From: Cryobacterium sp. MP_M3
Lineage (GTDB): Bacteria > Actinomycetota > Actinomycetes > Actinomycetales > Microbacteriaceae
Assembly: GCF_015752155.1 (NCBI RefSeq)
Contig: NZ_JADOVI010000016.1
Location: forward strand, 1 to 64,000
Length of the DNA: 64,000 nucleotides
Direction of reading: 5' to 3'
Below are positions 1 through 9,600 of this stretch, in pieces. The notes beneath the pieces were generated by a model. That model ran no database searches and was not told the origin of the DNA. It saw only the letters and a list, made by a program, of their open reading frames with translations. The position numbers and the translations under genes are program-made. Each line of letters starts with the position of its first letter. Positions within the stretch are counted from its first letter, which is position 1.

Positions 1-207
1 TGCAAACCCAACCACGCGTTGAAAACCCAGACCCGGTGGACCGTCACCCAGAAACCCGGCGGCATCCTCACCTGGACCTCCCCGACCGGACGGGAGTTCA
101 CCACCGAACCCGCCACCATACTGCCGACCGTGCTCCCCACCGGGCCGCCCACAGCCGGGCCGCCGACAGCCACGGCTCCAGACCTCCCCGACGACCCGCC
201 GTTCTGA
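1..207 (+). CDS. DUF222/HNH endonuclease, 3' end only
   Basis: The window opens inside a reading frame that ends at the TGA at 205-207. The first codons read CKPNHALKTQTRWTV, followed by a W-x-SPTGREF motif and a proline-rich tail. This matches the end of DUF222-type HNH proteins, where the last HNH residues (C..NHxLK) precede a 'WxSPTGR' strand. The rest of the gene lies outside the window. Such genes are multicopy in Microbacteriaceae, and a complete relative lies at 23222-25006. The stop is one base from the stop of the convergent glycosyltransferase gene. The family is annotated as endonuclease, but its cellular role is not established. Confidence 0.75.
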   Translation, partial: CKPNHALKTQTRWTVTQKPGGILTWTSPTGREFTTEPATILPTVLPTGPPTAGPPTATAPDLPDDPPF

Positions 208-208
208 G

Positions 209-961
209 TCAGAGGGAAGCGTCTGCCGCACCGGCCCCGGCCGCTTGATCACGCAAATAGCCGGCAAATCCGGCCGGGGTGCGGCCGCTGAGCCGCCCGG
301 AGGTGAGCACCGGGATCAGCTCGGTGCGGATCTCGCTCACCCTCAGACCACGCAGGGCAGCGACCAGTCGCACGTCCTCATTCCCGTCGAGGAGAGCGAA
401 TTCTCCGGCCTGGTGGTACCGGTCAGCGCGCACTCCGAGGTTCGCGCCGTGCACATGGGTGTGCCCCTCGACCAGCCGATGCTGGGCGTCCCATCGCACC
501 CTGCCTCCGTCCGACAACCCGTCGTCGGGAATGACCGTTCCCAGCACGAGGTCGACGGAGTTGCGGGCGAATGCGAGTTGAACGGTGAGCCAATTGGGCG
601 GCACGGCGGAGTCGGCATCCGTTGTCGCGATCCAGGTGGCCGAGCTGAAGTCGTTCAATGTCGGCAGCAAGTGTCGCACCCCGGCCCGGCGGGCGACGCC
701 GACCGCGCCACTATTCGTGCTGATGCTGCCGAATGCGGGCCAGTCCGCGACAACCTCGGCCGTTCCGTCGCTGCACCGGTCGAGAACGACCACGACATCG
801 ATGGCGGGCGGCGCCTGGCCGGCCACACCGCCGACCTCCCCTGCAGCGCTGACCTCCCCGACAGCCGTCGTCAACGCGGCCAGGCAACGAGGCAGGAGCT
901 CTTCCTCATTTCGGGCCGGGACCACGACCACGACCCTGTCGATGGTGTCGCGGCCCGTCAC
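209..961 (-). CDS. Family 2 glycosyltransferase
   Basis: A 250-residue GT-A type glycosyltransferase that would transfer a sugar from a nucleotide-sugar donor. The N-terminus VVVVVPARNEEELLPRCL (about residues 10-27) is the usual nucleotide-binding strand. VLDRCSDGT lies near 59-67, the DAD metal motif (TTDADS) near 113-117, and HGANLGVR and GNEDVRL follow in the acceptor part. No membrane segment is visible, so it is probably cytoplasmic. The start overlaps the stop of the PIG-L/methyltransferase gene by four bases (ATGA), so the two are translationally coupled. It is last in a three-gene operon with an acyl-CoA dehydrogenase. Donor and acceptor cannot be told from sequence. Confidence 0.85.
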   Translation of the reverse strand: MTGRDTIDRVVVVVPARNEEELLPRCLAALTTAVGEVSAAGEVGGVAGQAPPAIDVVVVLDRCSDGTAEVVADWPAFGSISTNSGAVGVARRAGVRHLLPTLNDFSSATWIATTDADSAVPPNWLTVQLAFARNSVDLVLGTVIPDDGLSDGGRVRWDAQHRLVEGHTHVHGANLGVRADRYHQAGEFALLDGNEDVRLVAALRGLRVSEIRTELIPVLTSGRLSGRTPAGFAGYLRDQAAGAGAADASL

Positions 962-2433
962 GGCACCAGGCCCTCGTGTTGGGCGACAGAGCGAGCCGGC
1001 GCGGCTTCGAACACCTCGAGCAGGAAGTCGCGTTCCCGATGCTCGACGGTGCGCTCGAACCCGGCCAGATTGCCGAGTTCCGCGTGCACCTGGTCACCGG
1101 TCAACGGGTATTCCGGCACCGGATGCCTCCAGTGGCAGGCCACGATCACGCCCCCGGGAGCAAGGCTGTCGCGGCATCGCCGGAGCACCTCGCGCAACTC
1201 GACGGCTGAGAAGTAGTACCCGACCTCGGAGAACACGATCAGGTCGAAGGTGCCCTCCGGCCACTCGGCGGGCAGGGTGAGCCGCGCGAAGCTGACGCAG
1301 GGCCGTGCCGCCAGCCGGGCGCGGGCGACCGAGAGCGGCCGCTCCGCGATGTCGACCGCGCTGACCGTGTCGCACCGCTCAGCCAGGCCGGCCGTGAGCA
1401 CGCCGATCGAGCAGCCCAGTTCGAGCGCCGCTCGGAAGCGTTTGCGAGGCAGGGCCGCCAGGGTCAGGAGTCGCTTGCGCTCCTCGTACCACCGGGTCTC
1501 GAAACCCCAGGGGTCACGGGTCCCCGCGTAGAACTCCTCGAAGAAATCCCCGGTCAGGCTGGATCCGGCGACCTGGTCCGGCAACGATAGAGCATCCGTC
1601 TCCGGCTCCGCGTCGATCTCGATGAACGTCTCGTACCCGCGTTCGAAGTGCACGCCGAAGGCCGCCTGGATGACGGGTTCGTCGCCGGGCAGCACGGAGA
1701 GCGGCTGCACCTGGCTGCGGTGCAGGGCCATCGCCCGGGTTTTGCACCGACGGTCCTCGGGTGCGAGGTCGAGGGTTCGAACCACCCCGTCCGACCAGAC
1801 CGGGTCCCCGGGCGTGGACCAGTGCCAGGCCCAGATCGGGTATCCGAAGAGGCGCACGGCCCGGTCGCGGGCCGCGCGGTGGGCAGCTTCGGCAGCGGCC
1901 GCGTGGTCCGGATGCCCGTCCAGCCGCCAGGGGGCCACCAGCCAGGTTCCCGGCCCGCCGGCCCCGATCTCGGCGGAAATCGCGCGGACCGCATCGTCGT
2001 GATGGCCGGCCAGGGACCCGTCAGGCAGGTCGAGCAGGCGCACCAGCGTCGCCGGCGCCAGCGCGGCGACGGCGGCCGTCACCTCGACCTGGCGCAATGC
2101 CGCGAGCCGCGCGGGGTCGTGGGTGCTGGATCCAGGGTGGGAGGCCTCACCGTTGGTGAGCACCACGACCGTCACCGGCAACCCGGCCCGACCGGCCTGG
2201 GCGATCAGCCCGCCCGCGCCGAGGGTCTCGTCGTCGGGGTGCGCGGCGACCACGATGAGCCGGCGCAGTTCGTCGACGCGCAACGCCCGCTCCGAGGGGT
2301 CCGCCGGGAGCGGGGCGGACCCTGGCAGGGCCGCGCCGGCGGATGCCGCTTGCCCCGCTCGAACGGACTCTCGATGCGCCGCCTCCCACACGCTCTCGGC
2401 AGTGCCGGCATCCGTGTGGCTGAAGCTCACCAT
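958..2433 (-). CDS. PIG-L deacetylase fused to NodS-like SAM methyltransferase
   Basis: A 491-residue two-domain enzyme. The N-terminal half is a PIG-L/LmbE zinc deacetylase with the HPDDE motif at residues 65-69 and a later zinc histidine in DGHPDH; this family removes acetyl groups from N-acetylglucosaminyl compounds. The C-terminal half (from about residue 300) begins FYAGTRDPWGFETRWYEERKR and carries the SAM-binding strand ALELGCSIGVLT, the pattern of NodS-type methyltransferases acting on amino sugars. A deacetylase joined to an N-methyltransferase suggests successive deacetylation and methylation of one amino sugar; that is inference. It overlaps the upstream acyl-CoA dehydrogenase gene by seven bases and the downstream glycosyltransferase gene by four. 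Confidence 0.88.
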   Translation of the reverse strand: MVSFSHTDAGTAESVWEAAHRESVRAGQAASAGAALPGSAPLPADPSERALRVDELRRLIVVAAHPDDETLGAGGLIAQAGRAGLPVTVVVLTNGEASHPGSSTHDPARLAALRQVEVTAAVAALAPATLVRLLDLPDGSLAGHHDDAVRAISAEIGAGGPGTWLVAPWRLDGHPDHAAAAEAAHRAARDRAVRLFGYPIWAWHWSTPGDPVWSDGVVRTLDLAPEDRRCKTRAMALHRSQVQPLSVLPGDEPVIQAAFGVHFERGYETFIEIDAEPETDALSLPDQVAGSSLTGDFFEEFYAGTRDPWGFETRWYEERKRLLTLAALPRKRFRAALELGCSIGVLTAGLAERCDTVSAVDIAERPLSVARARLAARPCVSFARLTLPAEWPEGTFDLIVFSEVGYYFSAVELREVLRRCRDSLAPGGVIVACHWRHPVPEYPLTGDQVHAELGNLAGFERTVEHRERDFLLEVFEAAPARSVAQHEGLVP

Positions 2434-3542
2434 GGGGACACCCCGGCGCCCCGCAGCCGGCGGCCGAGCGCCGCGTCGTCCCGCTCGGCGTGGTGCTGGC
2501 GCACGTACAGCTGCAGGTCCGCGACGCGTGCCGCGTGCCGGGCGTCGAAGGCGAGCGGTGCGGGGCCGAGCGCGTGGCCCGTGCGGGTGATCACCTCGTC
2601 GACCACATGTGCGACCTGGCCCCTCACTCGCGCGGCGAGGAGGGCACCCTGGTCACCGACGGCGTCCCCGGCGTCGATCGCCGCCGCACCGGCGGCCAGG
2701 GAAACCCCGGCCGCGGTCAGGGCGATGTCGAGCGCGCCGAGGTGCGCGAGCGCGATCTGATCGGGCTCCCGCTCGAGAACCGACTCCCACACCCGCCTGG
2801 CCAGTCCGACGGCGCCACCCCACCAGCAGGCGGCCACACCGATCCCGCCCCAGGCGAAGCCGGGTCGGCGGAGGTACCAGTCGTCGTCCCCGACGGGCCG
2901 GGCAGGGACGCCCCGGAACTCGACCGGTCCGCTCGGCACCGCCGGGAGCCCCCGGCCCACCCACGCGTCCGTGCGGACGGTGATCCCTGGGTCGGCCAGG
3001 TCGACCAGGAACAGCCGCCGGGTGGAGGGCGAGGTGTGAGCGGTGACCAGGGCGTGGCTGAGCGAGCCGGCCAGCGAACACCACGGTTTCGTGCCGTCGA
3101 TCCGCCATGGTTCGCCGTCGGTCTCGCCGGCCTCCGCGACCGGTGTCGCGTCGAGACGAGAACCGGCGCCTTCGGCGGCGAAGACCCCCCAGCTCGGTGC
3201 CGTGCCGCCGCCCGCGGCAAGCCCGGCCGGTTCGACGCCGGCCTGGTCCAGGATGGCGAGCGCGTCCAGGTGCGCCTCTGCCACCCGCGCGGCCGTGAGG
3301 TCTGCCGCCGCCAGGGAAGCCAGCGTTTCGAACAGTCGAAGCGTCCCTGCCGCGCCTGATCCAGGCCGGCCTGACCCCGGCCGGGGAACCGTGCCGTCGA
3401 GCTCACGGGCCAGGGCGATGGCGCGCCCGGCATCTCCGTTCACGGCGTAGGCCGCCGCCGCGGCTTCGCGCAGCCCGGCCTCCGCCGTGCGATTCTTCGG
3501 CGCGGTCAGCCAGACCGGCTCTGAGCTCTCGATTCGCGTCAC
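2427..3542 (-). CDS. Acyl-CoA dehydrogenase-like flavoprotein
   Basis: 371 residues, GTG start preceded by a good ribosome-binding site (GGGGGAGG). The layout matches the acyl-CoA dehydrogenase fold: helical N-terminal domain, a middle beta domain with the motif WRIDGTKPWCSLAGSLSHALVTA (residues near 146-168), and a C-terminal helical domain. It is slightly shorter than catabolic family members, and the usual catalytic glutamate is not obvious, so the reaction may differ from beta-oxidation. It is the first gene of an operon with the PIG-L/methyltransferase and the glycosyltransferase. That company points to a secondary metabolite or cell-surface modification rather than fatty-acid breakdown. 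The substrate is unknown. Confidence 0.8.
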   Translation of the reverse strand: MTRIESSEPVWLTAPKNRTAEAGLREAAAAAYAVNGDAGRAIALARELDGTVPRPGSGRPGSGAAGTLRLFETLASLAAADLTAARVAEAHLDALAILDQAGVEPAGLAAGGGTAPSWGVFAAEGAGSRLDATPVAEAGETDGEPWRIDGTKPWCSLAGSLSHALVTAHTSPSTRRLFLVDLADPGITVRTDAWVGRGLPAVPSGPVEFRGVPARPVGDDDWYLRRPGFAWGGIGVAACWWGGAVGLARRVWESVLEREPDQIALAHLGALDIALTAAGVSLAAGAAAIDAGDAVGDQGALLAARVRGQVAHVVDEVITRTGHALGPAPLAFDARHAARVADLQLYVRQHHAERDDAALGRRLRGAGVSPW

Positions 3543-3649
3543 ACTGACCTCCCCCTTTCGTGCCGACCGCGCCTTGGCCGGTTGACCGACCCGCTGAATT
3601 GGAGCCGCGCTGGATTGGAGCCGCTGCCCCCGCTCAGGCGCTGCGGACC

Positions 3650-4144
3650 TCAGGCCTTGCCGACCGGCCTGGTCGGAGCCTTGGCCGTGGACTTACGGGG
3701 GGTGCGGTTCTCGGCGCTGACCATCCAGGCATACTGTTCCAGCTTCTCGATGAAACCGTGCAGGATGTCGGCGCTCGTCGGGTCTTCCTCATCGACCGCG
3801 TCGTGAACGGCACGGATGTTGTCGACCGTCGCGTTGAGGCGGTCGGTGACCAGGCCGACGGTCTCTGCGGTGTCCACCTCTCCGGCCGGGAACTTCGGCA
3901 GGTGGGTGGTGGCCGTGACCGTCTCGCTGCGACCGTCGGGCAGGGCGTCGAGGGCGCGCATCCGCTCGGCGAGTTCGTCGGAGAACAGCCGGGCATCGTC
4001 GATGATCTCGTCGAGCTGCAGGTGCAGGTCGCGGAAGTTCTTTCCGACGACGCTCCAGTGAGCCTGCTTGCCCTGCACATGCAACTCGATCAGGTCGACG
4101 AGGACGGACTGCAGGTTGGAGCCGAGTTCTGCTGATGCCTTCAT
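3650..4144 (-). CDS. dps: Dps-family ferritin-like DNA-protection protein
   Basis: 164 residues. Dps dodecamers oxidise and store iron with peroxide and often bind DNA during starvation. All five ferroxidase ligands fall at the spacing of E. coli Dps: His29, His41, Asp45, Asp56 and Glu60. The C-terminal tail after about residue 148 is lysine/arginine rich (PRKSTAKAPTRPVGKA), which fits DNA binding by a flexible tail. It is transcribed alone; a kinase gene lies upstream on the same strand, separated by a possible terminator. No Fur- or OxyR-like operator was recognised upstream. Confidence 0.93.
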   Translation of the reverse strand: MKASAELGSNLQSVLVDLIELHVQGKQAHWSVVGKNFRDLHLQLDEIIDDARLFSDELAERMRALDALPDGRSETVTATTHLPKFPAGEVDTAETVGLVTDRLNATVDNIRAVHDAVDEEDPTSADILHGFIEKLEQYAWMVSAENRTPRKSTAKAPTRPVGKA

Positions 4145-4201
4145 GGTGTTGCCCCTCTCTCGCGCGAAGGAAACACGTCTCGGCCGCCTGCCGGCCAGTG
4201 T

Positions 4202-4246
4202 CCCCGCTTGGTTTCAGACAGCACTGTAGCAGGTGCGAAAGCGGGG
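4202..4246 (-). terminator. Possible terminator between the kinase and dps genes
   Basis: Perfect 8-bp inverted repeat CCCCGCTT / AAGCGGGG with a 29-base spacer, just past the stop of the kinase gene and upstream of dps. There is no T-run, so this is tentative. Confidence 0.35.
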
Positions 4247-4260
4247 CGCCGAGCCGGGAA

Positions 4261-5622
4261 TCAGCGAGCGGCCCGACGCGTCTCCAGGCGCAGTTCGAGC
4301 TCGTTCATGACCACGGATGCGAGGTCCTCCAGGGTCGTGATCTCCTCCGGGGTGACCGTGCGAGGTTCGAAGTCGAGCACACAGAGGGTGCCCAGATTGT
4401 GCCCGTCGCTGGTCTTCAGCGGCACGCCCGCGTAGAACTGCAGCCCGAATTCGCCCGCCACGAGCGGGTTGGCGAGAGCACGCGGGTCGGAGCGGGCATC
4501 CTCGACCACCCAGGGAACGTCGCTCATGATCGCGGAGGCGCACAGGCCCGGGTCGCGGGGAATCTCGGCGAGGTCGAGCCCGTGATGCGACTTGAACCAG
4601 ATCCGGTCGTGGTCGACGATGCTGACGATGGCGATCGGCACCCCGAAGATGCGGGCGGCGAGCGCCGCGATCCGGTCGAAGGCGCCGTCAGCGGGGGTGT
4701 CGAGGATCTCCAGGCGGTGAACCTCGTTCATCCTGGCCGCCTCGTCGGTGGAGAACGGCCGGGATTCGTCGGCGCGGTGCCTTCCCGTCTCGGCAATGAC
4801 GGCCTGGCGGAGCGCGAGCACCAGTTCGCCGATCGGCGGCCGACGCTCGGGTTCCCTGGTGAGCATCGACGAGAGCAGGTCCCGCCAGGCCGGCGCGAGG
4901 GTCTCGGGGATGACCGGGTCGCGCAGCAGCCTCGCGAGCGCTGCCGGCACCGGCTGGCCCTCGAATTCGACCTCACGGGTGAAGCATTCCAGCAGCACGA
5001 GCCCGAGGGAGTACACGTCGCTCGACGGCCCGACCTCCTCGCCCCTCGCCTGCTCCGGGCTGAGATAGGCGGCGGTGCCCGAGGTCATCCCGTCGTTGGT
5101 CAGCCGTTCGCTGGAAGGGTACAGGGCGATGCCGAAGTCGGTGAGCTTTGCCCGGGCCCGCAACCGGCTGCTGTACTGGGCGAGCAGGATGTTGGCCGGC
5201 TTGATATCGCGGTGAACGACACCCCGGCCGTGGATGTACTCGAGCCCCTCGGCCAGGTCATACCCGATCTGGGCGATGTGGCGGGTCGAGATCGTGCCCT
5301 GCACGAGGCGCTCCCGCAGGTCGACCCCGTCGACGAGTTCCATCACGAGGTAGATCTGGCGTCGATCCGGGGACGCGCGGTGGACCCCCACGTCGAGAAG
5401 CGTGACCAGGCTGTGGTGATTCAGGCTCGCCAGCACGTTCGTCTCGGCCTGCTGCCTCGCGATATCGCCCTGGTCGACGGCGCTCGTGCGGAAGACCTTG
5501 ATCGCCACGTCGCGACCCAGCCGCTCGTCGGCGGCACGGTACACCGAGGCCATGCCTCCACTGCCGATGAGCTCTTTCAATCGATAGCGCTCACCGAGGA
5601 GACCGGTGGGTTTCGCGGTCAT
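4261..5622 (-). CDS. Ser/Thr protein kinase with C-terminal GAF domain
   Basis: 453 residues. Residues 10-285 form a Hanks-type kinase: glycine loop LIGSGGMASVY (19-29), catalytic Lys42 in VAIKVF, HRD at 137-139 in VVHRDIKPANILL, DFG beginning at Asp162, and the activation segment GTAAYLSPEQARG. Residues about 300-450 form a GAF domain with PIAIVSIVDHDRIWFKS, GLCASAI, VEDARSDPRALANPLV and an LGTLCVLD strand. No transmembrane helix or PASTA repeat is visible, so it is a soluble, GAF-sensing kinase rather than a PknB-type wall sensor. The start has a strong ribosome-binding site (CAGGAGG). It diverges from the lipoprotein gene. The GAF ligand is unknown. Confidence 0.92.
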   Translation of the reverse strand: MTAKPTGLLGERYRLKELIGSGGMASVYRAADERLGRDVAIKVFRTSAVDQGDIARQQAETNVLASLNHHSLVTLLDVGVHRASPDRRQIYLVMELVDGVDLRERLVQGTISTRHIAQIGYDLAEGLEYIHGRGVVHRDIKPANILLAQYSSRLRARAKLTDFGIALYPSSERLTNDGMTSGTAAYLSPEQARGEEVGPSSDVYSLGLVLLECFTREVEFEGQPVPAALARLLRDPVIPETLAPAWRDLLSSMLTREPERRPPIGELVLALRQAVIAETGRHRADESRPFSTDEAARMNEVHRLEILDTPADGAFDRIAALAARIFGVPIAIVSIVDHDRIWFKSHHGLDLAEIPRDPGLCASAIMSDVPWVVEDARSDPRALANPLVAGEFGLQFYAGVPLKTSDGHNLGTLCVLDFEPRTVTPEEITTLEDLASVVMNELELRLETRRAAR

Positions 5623-5732
5623 TCGGCCTCCTGTCGGATTTGAGTATATGACAGCGCGAACCCCGTGATTTCACCGCCCAGGTGGCGGCTGCAGGGGGTG
5701 CGAGATCGGCCCAGGAGTGTGACACTGGGCCT

Positions 5733-6362
5733 ATGACCAGCAGAGAAGTCCGGGGGCGCAGCCGCAGGGCCGGGTTGGCCTGCCTGGCCGCCGGGATCGT
5801 GCTCCTGGCGGGATGCGCCGCCCCGACGGCATCGACCTCCGGCTCCCCGACGCCGACGGCTACGGCTACGGCGACCTCCTCACCGACCTCCACACCGGCT
5901 CCGACCGCCTCTGCCGGCGTCGCCGCGTGCGGACCCAACCAGCTCGCACTGTCGCTCCAGTCCCGGCCCTACGACAGCGGTGCCGGCAACTTCTTCTGGG
6001 ACCTGCAACTGACCAACAACAGCTCGGTCGAATGCACGGTCGAGGGGTACCCGGCGGTCTCCCTGATCAGCGCCAATTCCGGTGAGACGATCGGCGCCGT
6101 GAGCCCCGAGGAACCCGGCCGCTTCTTCCCGGTCGCCCTCGTGTCGCTGGCGCCGGGGGCATCCGCTTTCAGCCTGCTGCACCTCGGTCAGGCCGGGGCC
6201 TACAGTTGCACGATCGTTCCGGTCACCGAAGTCTCCGTCACCCTGCCGGACTGGACCGACCCGCGCCAGGTCGCCACACCCAACCAGATCGACGGCTGCG
6301 ATGACACCAGCACCGCCGTCGTGCGCTCAGGGCCCCTGGCACCGGAACGGGTCGTCTTCTAG
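5733..6362 (+). CDS. DUF4232-type secreted lipoprotein
   Basis: 209 residues from ATG 5733; a longer in-frame start at 5682 would put non-signal residues ahead of the signal peptide, so it was rejected. The protein has a basic N-terminus, a hydrophobic stretch and the lipobox LLAGC, with lipidation expected at Cys28. A Thr/Ser/Pro linker (about 30-65) leads to a domain CGPNQLALSLQ...NNSSVECTVEGYPAVSLI typical of DUF4232, a beta-sandwich of unknown role in actinobacterial lipoproteins. It is probably anchored on the outer face of the membrane. It is divergent from the kinase gene. Confidence 0.82.
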   Translation: MTSREVRGRSRRAGLACLAAGIVLLAGCAAPTASTSGSPTPTATATATSSPTSTPAPTASAGVAACGPNQLALSLQSRPYDSGAGNFFWDLQLTNNSSVECTVEGYPAVSLISANSGETIGAVSPEEPGRFFPVALVSLAPGASAFSLLHLGQAGAYSCTIVPVTEVSVTLPDWTDPRQVATPNQIDGCDDTSTAVVRSGPLAPERVVF

Positions 6363-6375
6363 CGTGAACCAACCC

Positions 6376-6699
6376 ATGGATGCCGAATCAGCCTTCATCT
6401 CCCTGGCCGCCGAGTTCGCCCCGGCTGGCGCCGTGACGGCGAAGATGTTCGGCGCCCGGGCCATCACACTGCGGAAGAAGGCGTTCGCCTGCCTCCAGGG
6501 CGACGCCATCGCGTTCAAGCTCGGCGCCGGCAGCGCGGCGCACGCCCGTGCCCTCGCCATCCCCGGCGCCGGCCTGTGGGATCCGTCGGGCATGGGCCGG
6601 CCGTTCAAGGACTGGGTGCTGGTGCCCGCGATCGACGGCCCGGAGCTCTCCGGCCTCGCCGAGGAAGCCCTGACCGGCCTCGCGGCCGCGCTGGGCTAG
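6376..6699 (+). CDS. TfoX N-terminal-like small protein
   Basis: About 107 residues from ATG 6376; a GTG at 6364 in the same frame is an alternative, and neither has a clear ribosome-binding site. The sequence VTAKMFGARAITLRKKAFACLQGDAIAFKLG followed by WDPSGMGRPFKDWVLVP resembles the TfoX/YjbR-like fold found in many small actinobacterial proteins of unknown role. In proteobacteria TfoX (Sxy) regulates competence, but this should not be assumed here. It lies close behind the lipoprotein gene, and its stop codon overlaps the stop of the convergent RND gene (shared CTAG). Confidence 0.55.
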   Translation: MDAESAFISLAAEFAPAGAVTAKMFGARAITLRKKAFACLQGDAIAFKLGAGSAAHARALAIPGAGLWDPSGMGRPFKDWVLVPAIDGPELSGLAEEALTGLAAALG

Positions 6700-9600
6700 T
6701 TTCCCGTCCGCAGCGGAGCTTCCACGGCAGCGACGGCCCGCAGCTCCCGGCGCTCCGCCCGTCGCTCCCGCCCGCCTTCGACGAGGAAGTACAGCACCGG
6801 CAGCACGACGAGGGTGAGCAGGGTCGAGGAGACGAGCCCGCCGATCACCACGAGGGCGAGCGGCTGGGAGATGAACCCTCCCTTGCCGGTGAGCCCGGTG
6901 GCCATCGGCAGCAGCGCGAAGATCGTGGCGAGCGCGGTCATCAGGATCGGGCGGAGCCGGCGGGATGCCCCGTTCACCAGCGCCTCGCGCACTGACAGTC
7001 CCCGGCGCCGATACTGGTTGACCAGGTCGATCAGCACGATCGCGTTGGTCACCACGATGCCGATCAGCATCAGCACCCCGATCAGTGACGGCACCCCGAG
7101 CGGGATGCCCGTGACCACCTGCAGGGCGATCGCGCCGGTGGCGGCGAACGGAACGGACACGAGCAGGAGCAGCGGTTGCAGTAGCGATCGGAAGGTGGCC
7201 ACCATCACGATGTAGACGATCAGGATCGCCACCAGCAGTGCGATGCCGAGCTGCTGGAAGGCCTCGGTCTGGTCGGCCGTGACACCGCCGAGGGTCGCCG
7301 TCGCCCCGGCGGGCAGCGCGGGGCCGGCGAGCGCGGCGGCCATCTGCGTGTTCGCCGTGCCCAGGTCGTTGCTGTTCGGCGTGGCCGACACCGTGGCCGT
7401 GCGGAGCCCCTTCGTGGTCGTCAGGGTGGAGGGCCCGTCGACCTGCGCGACCGTGGCCAGGGTGTCGAGGGCGACCGGCCCGGCCGGCGTCGGGATCTGC
7501 AGGGCCGCGAGTTCGGCGGTGGTGGCCGGCGTGGTCGCCGATTGCAGGTAGACGGACAGGGTGGTCTCATTGATCACGATCGACCCGGCGACGCTGGGCT
7601 GCATGGCCTGCGACACGAGCGTGCCGAGGGCGAGCTCGCTGAGTCCGGCCTGCGCCGCGGCATCCCGGTTCACCGTGACGGCGAGGTAGGGGCGGGAGGC
7701 GGCGAGGTTGCTCGAGCTCTCCTTGATGGCGTCGAGCTTCTTCACGGCCGCGAGGATCGTGTCGGTGGCCTTCTGCAGGTCGGCGCCGGTGGCCGCGGTG
7801 ATGTCGACGGCGATGTCGGATGACCCGCCGAACCCGCCGCCGCTCGTGACCGAGAACTCCCCGCTGTCCTTCAGCCCGGCCAGGGTGCCGCGCACGGCAT
7901 CCTGCACGGCGTCGGGCTTGACCGTGCCGTCGGTGGTGATCGAATAGGCCACCGCGCTGGTCGAGGGCGCTCCGCCGCTGAAGGCGGCCAGCGCGCTGCC
8001 GCCGCCGATCGACACCTGCACGATCTTGATGCCGTCGGTGCCGCGCAGGGCCTTCTCGACGGCCGTGGACGCCGCGTCCTGGGCGGCGAGGCTGGTGCCC
8101 ACCGGCAGGGTCTGGGTGACCCGGAAGGTGGTCTGCCCGGTCGAGCCGAGGAAGTTGATCTTCATGAACGGCACGATCGCGACGGTGCCGCCGAGCACCA
8201 GAACTGCGAGCAGCATCGTCGTCACGGCGTGGGTGAGGGTCCAGCGGATGACCGGAAGGTAGCCCTGCTGCAGGCGGCTGGGGTGCTCCGTGATCACATT
8301 CGCGGAGGCTTCGGCCGCCGCGTGCCGCCGGCGGCGTGCCCGTTCCTCGCTGCTCGAGTCGACCGAGGCACCCCCGGTGATCGAGCCACCCCCGGGAATC
8401 GAGCCACTCCCCGTGATCGAGCTTGTCGAGATCCCCATTCCGACCCCCGCCGGCTCGACCCCCGCCGCCGCAGGCCGCACCCGCGCGGGCCGGAGGAACC
8501 AGTACGCGAGCACCGGCACGATGGTCAGCGACACCAGCAGCGACGCGAGCAGCGCGATCGTCACCGTGAGCGCGAAGGGGCGGAACAGCTCACCGGTCGA
8601 CCCGCCCACGAACGCGATCGGCAGGAACACCGTGACGGTCGTGATGGTCGAGGCGGTGATCGCCCCGGCCACCTCCCGCACCGCCCGCACGATGGTGTCG
8701 GCACGGTCGATCCCGGCGACCAGGTTGCGCTTGATGTTCTCGATCACGACGATCGAGTCGTCGACGACCCGGCCGATCGCGATCGTGAGCGCGCCGAGGG
8801 TGAGGATGTTCAGCGAATAGCCGACACTCTGCAGCCCGATGAAGGTGATCAGCACCGAGGTCGGGATCGAGATCGCGGTGACCAGGGTCGCCCGCACCGA
8901 GAGCAGGAAGACCAGGATCACCAGCACCGCGAAGATGAGGCCGAGGAAACCCTCCTGGGTGAGCGAGTCGATCGACTCCTGGATGAACGGCGCCTGGTCG
9001 AAGACCACGGTGAAGGTGGTTCCGGCGACGGCGCCCTCGAGCTTCGGCAGGATCGCCCGCACGGCCTTCGACACGTCGACGGTGTTGGCGGCCGGCACCT
9101 TCGTGACCGCGATCGTGAGCGCCGGCTTGCCGTCCACCCTCGAGATGCTCGACACCGGGTTCGGGCCGAGCGTGACCGTGGCCACGTCGCCGATCCGGGC
9201 CGGTCCGGCTCCCGGCACCCTGGAGATGAGCGGCAGTGCCGCGATGTCCTCCGCGGAGCCCAACTTCGTGCCTGCCTGCACGGAGAGCGTCTTGCCGTCC
9301 TGGCTGAGCGCACCGGCCGGGATCAGCGACCCGTTCTGCTGGAGGGCGTCACGGATGGCCTGCGTGGAGAGCCCGCGCCCGGTGAGGGCGGCGACATCCG
9401 GCGTGATCGTCACTCGGCGGCCGACGTCGCCGACGAGGGCGGCCTCGCGCACGCCCGCGACGTCACGGATGTCGCCGAGCACGCTGCGTTTGAGGTCGTC
9501 GGCCAGGGTGGCCTGGTCGCCGCCGGAGACGGCGAGGGAGATCACCGGGAAGTCGTCGATGCTGCCGCTGATCACCTGCGGGTCGAGGTTGTCGGGGAGC

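Noticed and set aside
1755-1800. tRNA T-arm-like GGGTTCGAACC
   Set aside because: It lies inside the PIG-L/methyltransferase coding region and no acceptor stem or anticodon arm can be built around it.
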